Notes under the pieces: generated by a model
The model's input: only the letters and a program-made list of their open reading frames with translations
Told to the model about the DNA's origin: nothing
Database searches by the model: none
Translations under genes and position numbers: made by a program
Shown: positions 46,360 to 58,179 of the stretch, in pieces
Layout: every line of letters begins with the position of its first letter
Numbering within the stretch: the stretch's first letter is position 1
NCBI RefSeq assembly: GCF_042186555.1
Contig: NC_133333.1
Location: 65,913,555 to 65,977,554, forward strand
DNA from: Aquarana catesbeiana
Lineage: Eukaryota > Chordata > Amphibia > Anura > Ranidae
Length of the DNA: 64,000 nt
Reading direction: 5' to 3'

Positions 46360-46725
46360 CCCGGAGACCATTCCAGTGAGAAAATAATGACACAACAGTC
46401 AAATGTCTGGAATGTTCTGCTTTTTACTTCCGTAACAATCACTTATATAATCAAAACGACATCACAAAAAAAGTTCAACCCTTTCATTAATATACAGACA
46501 TTACGTATACATCAGATGATTAAAAAACACCTAAAAATGAGACATGATTTCTTCATATAGAAACTATAAACAAGCAAAAACCTTCATGCGTCATTTCGGG
46601 GAAATCATGTTATTTACAAGGATTTGAAACTAACTTTTGATAGATGTCACATATACATATTATTCTAAGATGGATACATATTCTTATAGCTAAAATAAAG
46701 GACAGCAAGCTAAAATATCCTTACA
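46360..46725 (-). repeat. 3' LTR of the endogenous retrovirus (left boundary approximate)
   Basis: On the minus strand it starts TGTAAGGATATTTTAGC directly after a polypurine tract (AAGGAGGGGAT, 46726-46736). A TATATAAG box lies at about 46440-46447. The distal end is uncertain. CATTCCAG repeats in inverted form near 46360 and 46405 may mark it. Length would be about 365 bp. Confidence 0.55.
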
Positions 46726-46768
46726 ATCCCCTCCTTGATCACACATGTATATATATATATGTATGATC

Positions 46769-48208
46769 TCACTTCCTTATCATGGAGATATTCTCAGCTT
46801 GCTTCTGATGATACATACTGAGATAAGTTTTATTGGGAGATGAGGGATCTGAAATGCGAGTGGCTCTATTAATAAGGCACATAATAAGCTTGTACACAAG
46901 ATAAAGGAAAAGGAAAAAGAACACGACAATAATTAAAATTATGGCAATATCCCTTATCCAAGAGAATATCCCTCCAAATCCAAAATCAACATTTCCAAAA
47001 GGACTCCAGGTTTGGGCTATGTTGCGAGCCTCTTGTTGCAGCTTGGCCACCTCTTTTCTATGCTGAGCTATCACATCATAATAATCTGGTACCTCTATAC
47101 TGGTATTGTGTACCCAAGTACAACATTCATAATCCTCAGTCATTTCACATAATCCTGTAAGGGCTGAACTCATGCTCTCAATGGCTAAATCATGCAATTC
47201 TAGTTGTTTTCTAATAGCCCTAGTTTCAACATTAGGTTTAGAAATGTCATCAGAATTCTTTTCCATCATCTCATCAATAATTCCTGAATAATTATTTAAC
47301 CTTTTCATCAAATCTATTCCCCATCCTGTCCAGGAGGGGAACCATGCCCAGGCCATATCCTTCTCAAGGAATAACTCTCTCTTGTTACGATGTTTCAATG
47401 GATACCTTGGGTGTATACTAGCTTCAAGCAAATGACTCCCATCACTATCACCTATCACCCCCATTATGGGCATCAGTGAGGCCAGATAACACCAGCCTTG
47501 GACCTCTTGTGGAATCCAGGGATAACAAGTCTTTCCACAACAAACATAAGTGTGGTTACCAAACGAGAAGGGCGTATTCACAGCAGTCTCTTGATCTACT
47601 GCTGTAACTGCTGCTAAAACCTGAAACAAATGCTGTACAGATTTACTACTTTCATCTTCAGAGGCAAGAATCTTTTCAAAATCAGCTCATACTCTGACCT
47701 CATCGTGGTGTGTTTGGTATAAAGAACAAAACTTCCCACTAGGGGCATAGCAATTAGAAATGTTCAAAACCGATTGACTACAGATATGAGCATTTCTAGT
47801 AGAAGTCCCTAAATTAAAACACCAGGTAGGATTATGACTTCTATTGATGATGTGAAAGGAAATGGTGTCATTAGTTCTTCTGCTGACATTCAGAAGGTCA
47901 AGGAGAATCTCTTCTCTCAACAGGGGAGTAATATTTAAAGCTATAGCCATTAGGGGTATCCTAACAGTGCTAGGGTGCAGTTTACTACAGATCCAACATT
48001 TTTGAAATCCTGATTTCCGAGCATAAGCATATTTAAATTTTAACAAAAGCATTTTATCAGCAAAATTATCTTCAATGTCTCTCTTATTTCTAACTTGTAT
48101 CACTGTAATGTTCTTCTGTGTATATGTGTTACCACAAATACTTTTAATCGCACCCAAATCTTCAGGGTGGTAGATACAGTTAGTGATGATCCAAATGGGT
48201 GGGAACAC
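46769..48208 (-). pseudogene. env: Retroviral envelope glycoprotein (SU and TM), broken
   Basis: The surface subunit piece is 47687-48208, with a CWIC motif (the CXXC of class I SU, known to link to TM) and several Asn-glycosylation sites. The transmembrane subunit piece is 46769-47629, with a basic cleavage-type site (RNKR), a heptad-like region, CEMTEDYECC (CX6CC), and a hydrophobic anchor (IILIIVVFFFLFLYLVY), then a short tail. The two pieces are separated by stops at about 47630-47690. The N-terminal signal peptide is not in the 47687-48208 frame with certainty, although a hydrophobic start is seen near 48208. Confidence 0.8.
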
Positions 48209-48219
48209 TATCAGGGTGA

Positions 48220-51200
48220 TCAGGAACAGGAGGCAGAATGCCTTGCCAGACAGAAGTCTGTGGTGGAATAAGCAAGGTCATCTTCTCTGGCCGGACCTGC
48301 TTTTCCAGGAACTTCTCCTTCATCTGCTTGGACTTCTGCTTGAGGGCCTCCTGTATTTAAGATCTCCTTCCTGCTCTTGGGGCTTTGGGCAACCTTTTTC
48401 ACTCGGCTGGCATGGATCCAGGATTGGCAATTCTCCACCAGGATAGCTGTTCTGGTCACTGCAATCACCGTAGTAGGAGGTCCAAAAGAATATTCCTGTT
48501 TCTTGCTTCTATTCAACTGTTGGACCACCACCGTGTCTCCTACTTTAAAAGGGTGGGTAGGTTCCTGTGAAGAAAAAGGAGAGGTGCGAGCAACATTTCT
48601 CTCAACTGTATCCAAAGTTTTAATTAGTTTCCTCACATACTCTGACTGTACTAGATCCAAATCCCCCTGCTCTATCATAAGAGGTGCTCTGGCCCAGGGA
48701 GTAGGAAAGGGACGACCCATCAACACTTCAAAAGGAGAGTAGCCTGTAGTTTTGGAGGAAGTACTTCTTATCTCTGCCAAAACCGCTGGGAGAACCCTCT
48801 TCCAATGGACAAAGGTTCCTCCTGTGGCCTTCCTTATTTTATCTTTCACGGTCCTATTTACCCTTTCCACTATCCCTGAACTTTGGGGATGATATGGAAT
48901 GTGAAACTTCCATTCTATTTGGAGTGAATGTACCAAGTCCTGACATACTTTTGAGGTGAATGCAGGACCTCTGTCTGAGTTTATCTGAAGTGGACATCCC
49001 CATCGAGGAATAATTTCCTGTGTGAGAATTTTCACTACTGTTTGTGCGTCTTCCTTTGTAGTTACAAAAATTTCAACCCATCTCGAAAACATGTCCAAGA
49101 CCACCAAAAAATATTCCTGTCTTTTCCCTGGACATGTTTTCCCTTGTCAACAAAGGGAGATCTGAAATGTAAAAATCCTTGCCTAGTAACTCACAAGTTG
49201 CCTTCCAGCCTCTGTGACCTATTCCATGATACTGGGCAATAAAAAGTGATGCACTTGCCATTGGAATACATACCTTCCCCTCTTTGCACAAAAGTCCTGT
49301 TTTTGGATCTATTTGTGCACCTACTTTTTCCCAATCTCTCATGTCGGCCTCTGAGGCATAATCTTGTAGGTCAGACAGTACATGGTCAAAACAAGATAGT
49401 TCAGGCTGTAACATTGGCATTTGGGTTTGAGCTGGTTGAGAGATAGCTGCTTTTCTGGCTGCTGAATCAGCTAGAGCATTTCCTCGAGCTACTTCTGTTT
49501 GTTGGCCTGTATGTGCTCTGCAATGTATTATGGCAAGAGTTCTGGGCAACTGAATAGCTTTTAACAATGACTCTACCAGAGAGGAATGAGAGATGCTTTT
49601 TCCATCAGCTGCAATAAAGCCACGCCTACTCCATATGACGCCGAAATCATATACCACGCCATACCCATATTTGGAGTCAGTGTAAATGTTCACATCTTGA
49701 CCCTCAAACATTTGGCATGCCCTGGTGAGAGCAATCAATTCCGCAGCTTGGGCTGATTGATATGGGATAGGTTTGGCCTCAAGTATAACATCTGGAAGTT
49801 GCACAACCGCATATCCTGCATGATATGTGTAATCATTTGGCCTAGAACAAGATCCATCCACATACACATTTTGCACATTCGGCAAAGCAGTAGGGGACAA
49901 GTCAGGTCTAGGAGATGTATCTTGGTGGATGAGGTTGGTGCAGTCATGTTGTGGCACCACTTCATCCTGCTCTCCTTTTAATCCTAGCAGTGCATTTAAA
50001 ATTGGAGCTGGGCCTGCATTAGGGGAAGCATATTTAATATGCAGTTTTGGATTTGACAACAGTATCACCTCATAGCCGCTCAACCTTTGGGCGGACATAT
50101 GTTGCGTATGTATATTTCTCAGTAATGTGGACACATTATGAGTAGTATACAAAATAGTATCATGGCCCAAAGTGAAAGTTGCAGCCATGTCAACCAACAT
50201 AGCACAAGACGCTAAAGCTCTGAAACATGCGGGCATGCCCTGGCATGCAAATAAAACAAATTTTCCCTGGCATACAAATAAAACATCACATTATATTTAG
50301 GAAGGCCGAGTCCTGGAGCTGTTACCATAGCATTTTTCAAATACACAAAAGCATTACACATTTCATCTGTCCATTTAACACAGTCTGGCATATCTGAACC
50401 TGTGGCCTGTCTCAGGAGATTGTCATAGTAAGAGCAGTCAGGTATCCATTGGCGGCAGTAACCAATCATACCTAGGAAGGTGAGCATGTCCTTCCTATTG
50501 AGTGGGCGGGGCAGACCCATCAGAGCCGTAACTCTTTTATGACTGACTCTTCTTTCTCCTTTTGTGAGAACAAACCCTAGATATTCAACTGTTTTCTGAC
50601 ACCATTGCAACTTTTTCTTTGACACTTTATGACCACTTTCAAAAAGACATTTCAAAAGCTTTCTCCCATCCTCCAGGGCGGCCTCCCTTGTCAAGCTGCA
50701 GAGTAGCAGATCATCCGCATACTGCAGCAAGACTGAACCATGTTCAGGTGTCCAAGCTCTAAGAGTGGTTTGGAGGACAATAGAATAGACAACAGGTGAG
50801 TCTATATAGCCCTGGGGCAATCTGCACCAGGTCAGCGTCCGATTTTTAAATCGGAAGGCAAAGAGTGGCTGTGTTTCCTCGTCCACAGGAATTGAAAAAA
50901 ACGCGTTTGAGAGGTCAATTACAGAAAAATACTCAGCATCGGATGGTATGGAGGTGAGCAATGATGGCACATCAGGCACTATTGGGGCAATTGGTACCAC
51001 TAAGTTGTTTATGGCTCTAAGGTCCTGTACAAACCTGTAACTGCCATCCGGCTTTTTAACAGGATTGATAGGAGTGTTATAAGGAGAAATGATTTCTCTC
51101 AAAATACCTTTCTTCAAGAAATCTTCCACAATGGGCTCTATACCCTCTTCTTTTTCTCTGGATATGGGGTACTGTTTATGATACACAGGTAAAGCTCCTG

Positions 51201-51645
51201 GTTTCAAAGTGGCTTTATAGGGCGTACAGGAAATGAACCCTACATCAAGAGGATTCACTGCCCATACTCCCTCCTCACTCAATTTGACATCTTCCTCTTC
51301 TGGGTGTGAGAGCGATGTAAAAAGGTGAACCCTGTCAGATTTTACATATAATCCTCCTTTTGCAGTAATTTTCATTGTAATGCCCAATTTTCCCAGCAAG
51401 TCCCTACCCAAGAGACTCACGGGACAACCAGGAATAATTCTAAAGCAATGTTGCAGATTACAATCAGCACCACTACGGGTGCTTAGTGAAAGCGGGGGTG
51501 TTTTAAAAGTTTTGGTGAGTATCCCATTTATTCCCATTGAAAGCTCAGCATCCACAATCTCTCCCCTATAAAAATCCTTGCTAATGGTACTGCACGTCGC
51601 TCCTGAATCAGGCACAAATGGTACCTCATGCCCGTCTACAAGCAA
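48220..51645 (-). pseudogene. pol: Retroviral Pol: protease, RT, RNase H, integrase, broken
   Basis: Protease at the start (about 51570-51645), with PDSGATCS as the active-site triad region. RT at 50212-51400, with the LPQGYIDSP block and the YADDLLL catalytic box (about 50710). A frame change at about 50220 leads to RNase H (VYVDGSCS, ELIALTRAC, IYTDSKYG at about 49660-49870) and the integrase HHCC region. Another frame change at about 49110 precedes the integrase core (48220-49107): DMFSRWVEIF, SDRGPAFTS and SSGIVERVNR carry the three acidic DDE residues. The gaps are small, so this copy is fairly young or slowly decayed. Confidence 0.9.
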
Positions 51646-51717
51646 TGAAATTATAGGCTGTTCATGATAAGAATGAGAGACAAGTGGAAATGCCAGGATA
51701 CTACCTTCCGGGCAGCT

Positions 51718-52800
51718 TCATTGCGACTGCTGTTGTTTCCAAGAAATGGGGTACTTAACACCATGCTGCTGCTGTACTGAGGGTGGTGCCTGAGGGGGAG
51801 TAGGTGCAGCTGGTGGCCCTGAATTTGTACACTCTCGGTCATACCAGGGGCATTGAGCTTTCCAATGTCCGGGGTCCCCACAATTAAAACACCCTGCCTT
51901 AGGTTGTCTCTGCTGGAAGTCCCCTCTTTGTGGCTGTCCTCTTCCCCTATATCCACCTCTATAACCCCCTCTATCCTGTCCCCTTTTCTTATAAAAGTTT
52001 CCCCTTTGATTTCCTGGGAAATTATCCTGGTAATGTATCGGTGCTGGTGTCTGCTTGGGAATGTCAAAACACCCCGCTGCGTCTTTTTCAGTCAATTTTT
52101 TTTGAAAGTCAGTCATACTGCTTGTCGCCCAATCTGAAATCTGCTGTCTCACAACAAGGGCATATTTAGGGGCCAGGTTGCTAAGATAAGTCTGTATTAA
52201 AAGACTGTGCATTCCATCCTGAGTATTGAGTCCGGCATCTTGTGTCCAGACCTCCTGAAATCTTTTCCAAAATTCCAAAACTGACACTGATGATTTCTGT
52301 TTGCAAGCTACTGCAGTAGGGAGTGACGACTTGTTTATGAAAACTCTCTTCATTTCCTTCTCTAGCTCTTCCCACATAAGTTTCCTTCCTTCAACAGTGT
52401 TTAGTGAATAAGCCTCTGCTTTGGTAGTGGGTGCCTCTAGGACATCTATGGTGGGCACTTTAGTCCAATCCCATGGGGAGGTAGTTCCCACCAAACTATC
52501 TATAATAATCCTTATATCTTCCTGTGTATAATTTCTACCCTTACAAGCTTTCTTTAAATAAGCTATTGCCCCCAAAGCTGATGTGGAAGGTTTGGGGCAA
52601 TGTTTGACAATACGATTGATATCTTCAATATCGATACATTTTATCACCATTACGTCACCGACAGTCAGAAAAGGAAAGCTTTGCATTGCTAGCTGCGTAG
52701 CTACTTCCTCTTTCTCTCTGTCAGCTGTTTGTTTTGAAACTGCGTGTTGTGCAATCTCACTCTCTGCAGCTTGTTTTAATTTCTGAGTTGTACTCCTGGT
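51718..52800 (-). pseudogene. gag: Retroviral Gag, N-terminally truncated
   Basis: An open frame from about 52800 to 51718 on the minus strand. It begins inside an acidic, Gln/Lys-rich helical segment (LKQAAESEIAQHAVSKQ), then a capsid-like helical region (with VLEFWKRFQEVWTQD and LAPKYALVVRQQISDW). A basic Gly/Arg-rich stretch (RGGYRGGYRGRGQPQRG) precedes one zinc knuckle, CFNCGDPGHWKAQC, and a Pro-rich tail ends in WKQQQSQ. The matrix start is lost where the provirus is cut. Confidence 0.85.
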
Positions 52801-52805
52801 CTGAG

Positions 52806-53110
52806 CCTGGTCTTTTGGTGGTATTTAATCACTGCTGGGTTTTTTATTTTTTGCGCTATAAAAGAAAAAAGACTGAAAATTCTGTAAAAAATGCATTTTT
52901 CTTCGTTTCGGTTATAAAATTTTGCAAATTAGTAATTTTTCTTCATAAATTTTGGCCAAAATTTATACTGCTACATATCTTTGGTAAAAATAACCCACAT
53001 TGGTGTATATTTTTTGGGCTTTGTGAGAGTCCACAAGCTATGGTGCCAATCTCTGAAAATTGATCACACCTGAAGTACTGACGGCCTATCTCATTTCTTG
53101 AGACCCTAAG
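52806..53110. repeat. AT-rich ranid-type repeat end, reverse orientation
   Basis: The block with TGCGCTATAAAAGAAAAAAG, TTGGCCAAAATTTATACTGC and GTGCCAATCTCTGAAAATTG is the reverse complement of 28080-28480. It joins the broken 5' end of the retrovirus. Confidence 0.7.
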
Positions 53111-53340
53111 GCCCCTTGCACACGTGCAGACAGTATGTCCGTATTTCATCCATCCGTTTTCAGATGAAATACGGACATACATGCATCCCTATGGGATAGT
53201 GGGTGTCAGCGGATGAAAATCCGCTGACACCCGATATCATAAATCCCCGCTATCGTCCGATTCTGCAGACGGAGGAAAATCCTATTTTTCTATACGTCTG
53301 CAGAGCGGATCGGATGAACACGGACAGACGGTCCACAATA
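53111..53340. repeat. Short MITE-like inverted-repeat sequence
   Basis: It starts GGCCCCTTGCACACGTGCAG and contains internal palindromes (ATACGGACATAC, and AGCGGATGAAAATCCGCTGA). I recall this layout from amphibian short hAT-like MITEs. The far terminal repeat is lost in the minisatellite that follows, so the boundaries are soft. Confidence 0.5.
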
Positions 53341-53660
53341 CCACCTGCTGTGGGGGGCTCTGATGGGGATCACCTGCTGTGGGGGACTCTGATGGGGACA
53401 CCTGCTGTGGGGGGCTCTGATGAGGGACACCTGCTGTGGGGGGCTCTGATGGGGGACACCTGCTGTGGGGGGCTCTGATGGGGAACACATGCTGTGGGGG
53501 GCTCTGATGGGGACACCTGCTGTGGGGGACTCTGATAGGGAACACCTGCTGTGGGGGGACTCTGATGGGGGACACCTGCTGTGGTGTGGACTCTGATGGG
53601 GACAGCTGCTGTGGGGGGGACTCTGATGGAAACCCTGATGTAAGGAGGGACTCTGATGGG
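53340..53660. repeat. Minisatellite, unit about 30 bp
   Basis: About ten copies of ACCTGCTGTGGGGGGCTCTG followed by ATGGGGAC, degrading towards the right. It gives long frames of the type PHSRCPHQSP on the minus strand, which are artefacts. Confidence 0.85.
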
Positions 53661-54770
53661 GACTTTGATATAAGCTGCGGGTGCCGCAGGTAACTCTCTC
53701 CCCAGAATGTTCCTCATTCTCAACTTTAAATGTTGGGAGGTATGCAGGAGAGGATCAAGGGAGGAGAGACTGTGCCACCACCGTCCCTGTTATCAGCATA
53801 ACATCATTATGTGTTTACTGCCCATCCCTCCCCTCTACCTGTCAGAGGAGGAGAGCAAAGCAGATTGGAGAGTGGAGAGAGAGCAGCCATGGGCTCTTGG
53901 ACCCCCCCTCCTTCTCCTCCTCGCACTGCTGTACTAGTGAGCGGCACTTGCCAGGTCAGCTGCCCTCTAGGTTTCTTCTCCCTCCTTCATATTGGCCAGG
54001 GGAAAAATACAATAAAAAGAGAGCAGAGAAGAGGATTGTGGGACATGTAGTCCCGAGGACTGGCGACCGCATTGTGACCCGGAAACTGCAACCCACACAG
54101 CATGCTCAGCTGAAAGAGGGGGGGGGAGAGAGAGCACCAGGAGCTTGGGAAAGCTTTCGGGGAAGTGCACCCAGGACTCCAGGGAGAGGACAGTGCTGAG
54201 GGAACACCATCAGAAAGAAAACCCCGCTGCCCTGCTCCACCAGAGGGAAAACCGCACAGCCTGGCGCCATCCCTGGTGAAGAAAGGAATGGAGTCATTGC
54301 CAAAATACAGATCTGAGCATTACCCAGCGGAGTCGCCACGGGCAACCCAGAGTGAGCAGACTCTTGATCAGAGGAACTGATGTTGCTGTATCTCCGGGTC
54401 AGGTGAGAGGGCTGGTCGGCCATTATCTACTGCCATCCTTAGAAACTGCAGTCTCTGACCATCTCCTGTATCATGTCTGCAGTATGTCTGGGGGCTCTTT
54501 CTAACAGAAGCCCTCTCTGTGTGCATTAGAGAGGCCCCCCTCCAGGTCCCATTAGTGTACTCATTTTCTTTATTGTTAAAAGATTATGGGAGGATCCCAG
54601 GGTAATGAAGACTTCTTAGGGGAGCATCTCTGTGTTTGAGTCGTAGCCATAGAAACATTTGTAAAGGGGAGGGGTTAGTAAGATGACCATGCCCATGTGG
54701 GGGCGCCAGAAATATTTCTGCACCCAGGCGTCTGTGACCCTAGGATCGGCCCTGCCTGGCCAAATACAGA
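53661..54770. other. Unassigned GC-richer stretch
   Basis: About 1.1 kb without recognisable transposon coding. A GGGACATGTAGTCCCG box (about 54039) resembles the ACTACAATTCCC-type promoter or MITE motif, and CGGGTCAGGTGAGAGG (about 54396) resembles a splice donor. The 172-residue frame 53681-54199 has no homolog I know and unlikely composition. It could be a diverged repeat or a short host promoter/first exon. I cannot decide. Confidence 0.35.
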
Positions 54771-55240
54771 GGCCAAGTATGGCTGGGTATGGCTGAGCAT
54801 GGCTGGGTATGGCTGAGCATGGCTGGGTACGGCTGGGTATGGCTGAGTATGGCTGAGCATGGCTGAGTACAGCTGGGTATCGCTGAGCATGGCTGAGCGT
54901 AGCTGTGTACAGCTGGGTATGGCTGGGTACAGCTGAGTATGGCTGGGTATGGCTGAGTATCACCTAGCATGGCTGAGCATGGCTGGGTACAGCTCGGTAT
55001 GGCTGGGTACGGCTGAGTATGGCTGGGAACGGCTGAGTATGGCTAAGTATTGCTGAGTATGGCTGGGGGTGGATGGGATGCCTGAGCATGGATGGATGGA
55101 TGAGTATTGCTGAGTATGGATGGCTGAGCACGGATGAGTGTATAAGTATGAAAGATGGATGGCTGATCATGGATGGATGAATATGAATGGCGGGATGGCT
55201 GAGCGTGGATGGCTGAGCGTGGATGAGCGTGTGCTTTTAA
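54771..55240. repeat. Decamer minisatellite
   Basis: About 45 copies of GGCTGGGTAT, GGCTGAGCAT and similar 10-bp variants, ending in GGATGGATGG-type derivatives. The open frames on the minus strand (SHTQPYPAV-type repeats) are by-products. Confidence 0.88.
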
Positions 55241-55329
55241 ACGCAAAGAAATTATTTGCTTATAGGGAGATGCTTAAAATCTCCCTGACACTATCAGCAA
55301 GGAATTGCAGGCTGCCCTGGGAGGTCGGG

Positions 55330-57277
55330 GACAGACAACAGCCAGAGTGTTGAAAGTGTCCAGCCAAGGAAGTATCAAAAGTTATCTTGATGGGTATATA
55401 ACCGTCATAACCGGGTGCTTTTGTGTTCCTATACCTTAGATCCCTAACTATTCAAGTTTACACAAGTGATTGTGCCTCAAATACTTGTAATAGAAACCCC
55501 GATATAACAAAGTCACCTGAGCATTGGTATCCAACAAGGCTTGAGTATAGATGCCCTCTACTTGTATCGAGACTATAGGAGAAGGCCCTACCAGATCCTT
55601 CGGCAGACTTCCAGCTGGAGACTCTATAGTTTGGGCCCTAATCAGCCTCTTTGGAGGCAGAGGGGTCTGTTCAACAACTCGCTCAGACGGGTGTGCATTG
55701 ATTTCTCATGACCATTTTTTCCCTTCCCTGGGGGCCTTGTTTTCTTTTTAACAGGCAAGGGAGGGGAAGGGGTGGCAAAGGACTTTTGTTCCAATTTCTT
55801 CTTGGATGCTTTCTTAACTTTGGAGCACAGTTTTCCCACAGGACTCTCAACTAGCTCCTTCACTGAGGTCCCCTGAAGTTTCCCGCTGATTTTTAGAAAA
55901 GCAACTTCTGTAAGGCGTTCAAAACTTCCGTGAGTAATTGTGGGCTGATTCCAGCTTTGGGGCATTCAGCTCGGATGTGTCCAACTTTTTCATAGCCATA
56001 ATATTTCTTTTTTCACGCTCTGGAAAACTTTGGCCCTCCTTGGCGAGATTCTTGTTCCTGGACCTTGGCTTGGGTCTCCATTATTCTCGTCAAAGCATGG
56101 CACATCTGAGTTTGAGCTACCTAAACCATTAGTTCAGTGGGTCCAAGTTCGCTCACCGGCTTATTAGTATCAGGGATGGCCAGCCGAGCCGGTTCTGATT
56201 CAGTTCCTGTCCTCATCTAAAAAACCTGTGTCTACATGGACATTTCTGGCAATTACTTTCTGCCTATGAACAGCAGTAGCACTTGATTCTCTTGTTCCTT
56301 GACTCTTTTCTTCCAATAGAGATTCCTCTTCTCGTATTTCTCTTATCAATTCAGGATATGTAGGTACCACCTTGGTTCTTTTCCGTAATAACTTCAAGAC
56401 AATGAGGTGGTTTGGCCAGGCCCCTTGCAAAACCCAGTCTAAACGAGCTTGATCAACGTCCTTAGGATCGATACCCCTTTGAAGGATAATCTGGTGTAAC
56501 ATTCTGTCTACTCGGGAGATTTACCCAGAGAGGCTCTCCCCTTTTAGGAACACTCCATTCCTCCGTGGCTTGAATGGCCTGACTCATCCAGGTCTCAAAC
56601 TTATGTTCTCCGATAGGGGTTGGCAACTGTCCTGAGAAAAATCTGAGTCACCTGTAGCTCCGGTTTGCATTTCCAGATTTGTTCTTCACTAAGCTATCAA
56701 CTAGCTGGCTCATATCAGTGTAGAAAGAAATCGGAGGGGCACTGGCCCCATGAGAGTCTGTCCCAACTGATCCTGGGCCCTCGACAGTGGCTGCCTCTCA
56801 ATGGGCTCTCCCCCCACGTTCAGTGGGATCACCCTGGCAGTCACCCTCTTAGCTAGGCGTACCTCTTCTTCCTGAAAGCACACAGGTATTTCTTCCTGCC
56901 ATTCCAACAGTACCTGGACTTGGTCCAGGTCCTGTTCAGCTTCCATATCCACAATGTAGCCCTTTGTCCCGGTGCTAAGGCTCTCACCTACTGTCGAAAC
57001 TCTTTCTCAGTGCATTCACTTCCTGAGATCTCTAAGACAGTGCTTCTTTCCACTCGAGTTCCCTGGGCTCTGCCCCAAGCAACCGCAGTCACAGAAGCTG
57101 CCTCCCATGCGGATTGTGGCTCTTGTCTAGGTTAACTAGGGCCGGCAGCAGAATATATTCCGGACAAGCCCCTAACTGTACCACAGTCCTCTTGAGGAGT
57201 GCTTGGATTTACCTGCTCATCTGCATCATCATGACCCTGTGAACCTTCCAACCCACCAGACACTCTGGGTTCAGACA
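55330..57277 (-). pseudogene. Metaviridae gag-protease remnant
   Basis: The minus-strand start ATG at about 57277 reads MSEPRVSGGLEGSQGHDDA. The gag body continues at 56710-56952 and 56200-56502, where PNHLIVLKLLRKRTKVVPTY and ELIREIREEE match the capsid tail of gag proteins of this class (the same fold domesticated as PNMA in mammals). A zinc-knuckle relic is at about 55965-56005 (YGYEKVGHIRAECPKAG, first Cys lost). It is followed by a retropepsin piece at about 55330-55560: ALLDTNAQVTLLY has DTN where the catalytic triad D-T-G is expected. Many stops and frameshifts. RT and downstream domains are absent. Confidence 0.7.
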
Positions 57278-57472
57278 TCTTTCACAAGCACCTTTAAATG
57301 ACACGTCACACAAGTCAATATGTTTGTATTATCTCAGCTTTTACTGGAGTAAGCAAAGTAGTATTATTTTACAAAAGGGAAGGGCAATAGATCAACAAAG
57401 TTCTGGATAACAGCCCAGACTCGGTAGAGGAATTCCCCCAAAGACAGCTAAAGAACAGTTTAACAATAGAAG
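57278..57472. other. Leader region of the Metaviridae remnant
   Basis: Short non-coding stretch upstream (minus sense) of the gag start. It is interrupted at 57472/57473 by the hAT-like element and presumably continues at 60224. No LTR end can be fixed. Confidence 0.4.
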
Positions 57473-57599
57473 CATAGGCGTGTGCACGGGGTATGCTGGG
57501 TGTGCCTGGGCACACCCTAATCACCCCATGCTGTCTCCAGAGATTTGCCCAAAATGCTGCATCTAAGAGAGTGTGTGGCCCGCGCTGCCTGTGAAACAG

Positions 57600-58135
57600 T
57601 TTCACAGGCAGCAGTGAGAATTGCCAGAGCTGTTCAGTGTATGAAACTGTCAGATAATGACACTGCATGCAGGGAGAGACAACAGCTGTCAAAATGTCGG
57701 GGTGATGTCGGGGGTGGGCGGGACCGAACGGCCATCAAACACCAGCCAATGGGAGGGTCTGCGCAGGCCGCTACATTTATGTGGTCACACCCCCTCTCTG
57801 AAGCAGCTCAAACCTTGGCTGTTGTTTATAGCGCTTGGTCCCGCCCACCCCCGACATTGCGGCTGAGTTGTAAGTCATCACAACTCAGCGATGTCAGGGG
57901 TGGGCGGGACCAAGCGCCAACACCAGCCAATGATTGGGCTGCTTCAGAGAGGGAGCGGAGCCAGAGAAATGTAGCGGCCCACCCAGACCCATCCTATTGG
58001 CTGGTGTTTGGTAACTGTTCAGTCCCGCCCACTACCAACATCACTGCTGACTTTTAACAGCTGGTATCTCTCCCTCCATGCAGTGTCATTATCTGACAGT
58101 TTCATACACTGAACAGCTCTGGCAATTCTCACGAT
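57600..58135. repeat. Inverted repeat within the hAT-like element
   Basis: GAGAATTGCCAGAGCTGTTC..CACTGCATGCAGGGAGAG at 57610-57680 is the reverse complement of 58070-58130. The inner arms (TGTCGGGGGTGGGCGGGACC and its complement) meet near 57850. Confidence 0.75.
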
Positions 58136-58179
58136 CTCCTCAATGTGAAACTCCCCCTCTACCCTATCTGTGCCACCCA

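Larger units (their letters stand above)
46360..52805 (-). mobile_element. Class I (gamma/epsilon-like) endogenous retrovirus, 5' truncated
   Basis: A minus-strand provirus with gag, protease, RT, RNase H, integrase and env in retroviral order. Class I features are the single CCHC knuckle in Gag, the CWIC box in SU, and a CX6CC motif with a following membrane span in TM. The 3' LTR lies at about 46360-46725. The 5' LTR, primer-binding site and start of gag are missing: at about 52805 the sequence switches to the AT-rich repeat in reverse orientation. All genes contain breaks, so this is a fossil copy. Confidence 0.85.

Noticed and set aside
53681..54199. 172-codon open frame
   Set aside because: No recognisable domain, mixed composition, no start context or splice support, and overlapping alternative frames.
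54616..55246. Tyr/Ser/Pro/Gln repeat protein on the minus strand
   Set aside because: It is explained by the decamer minisatellite at 54771-55240.
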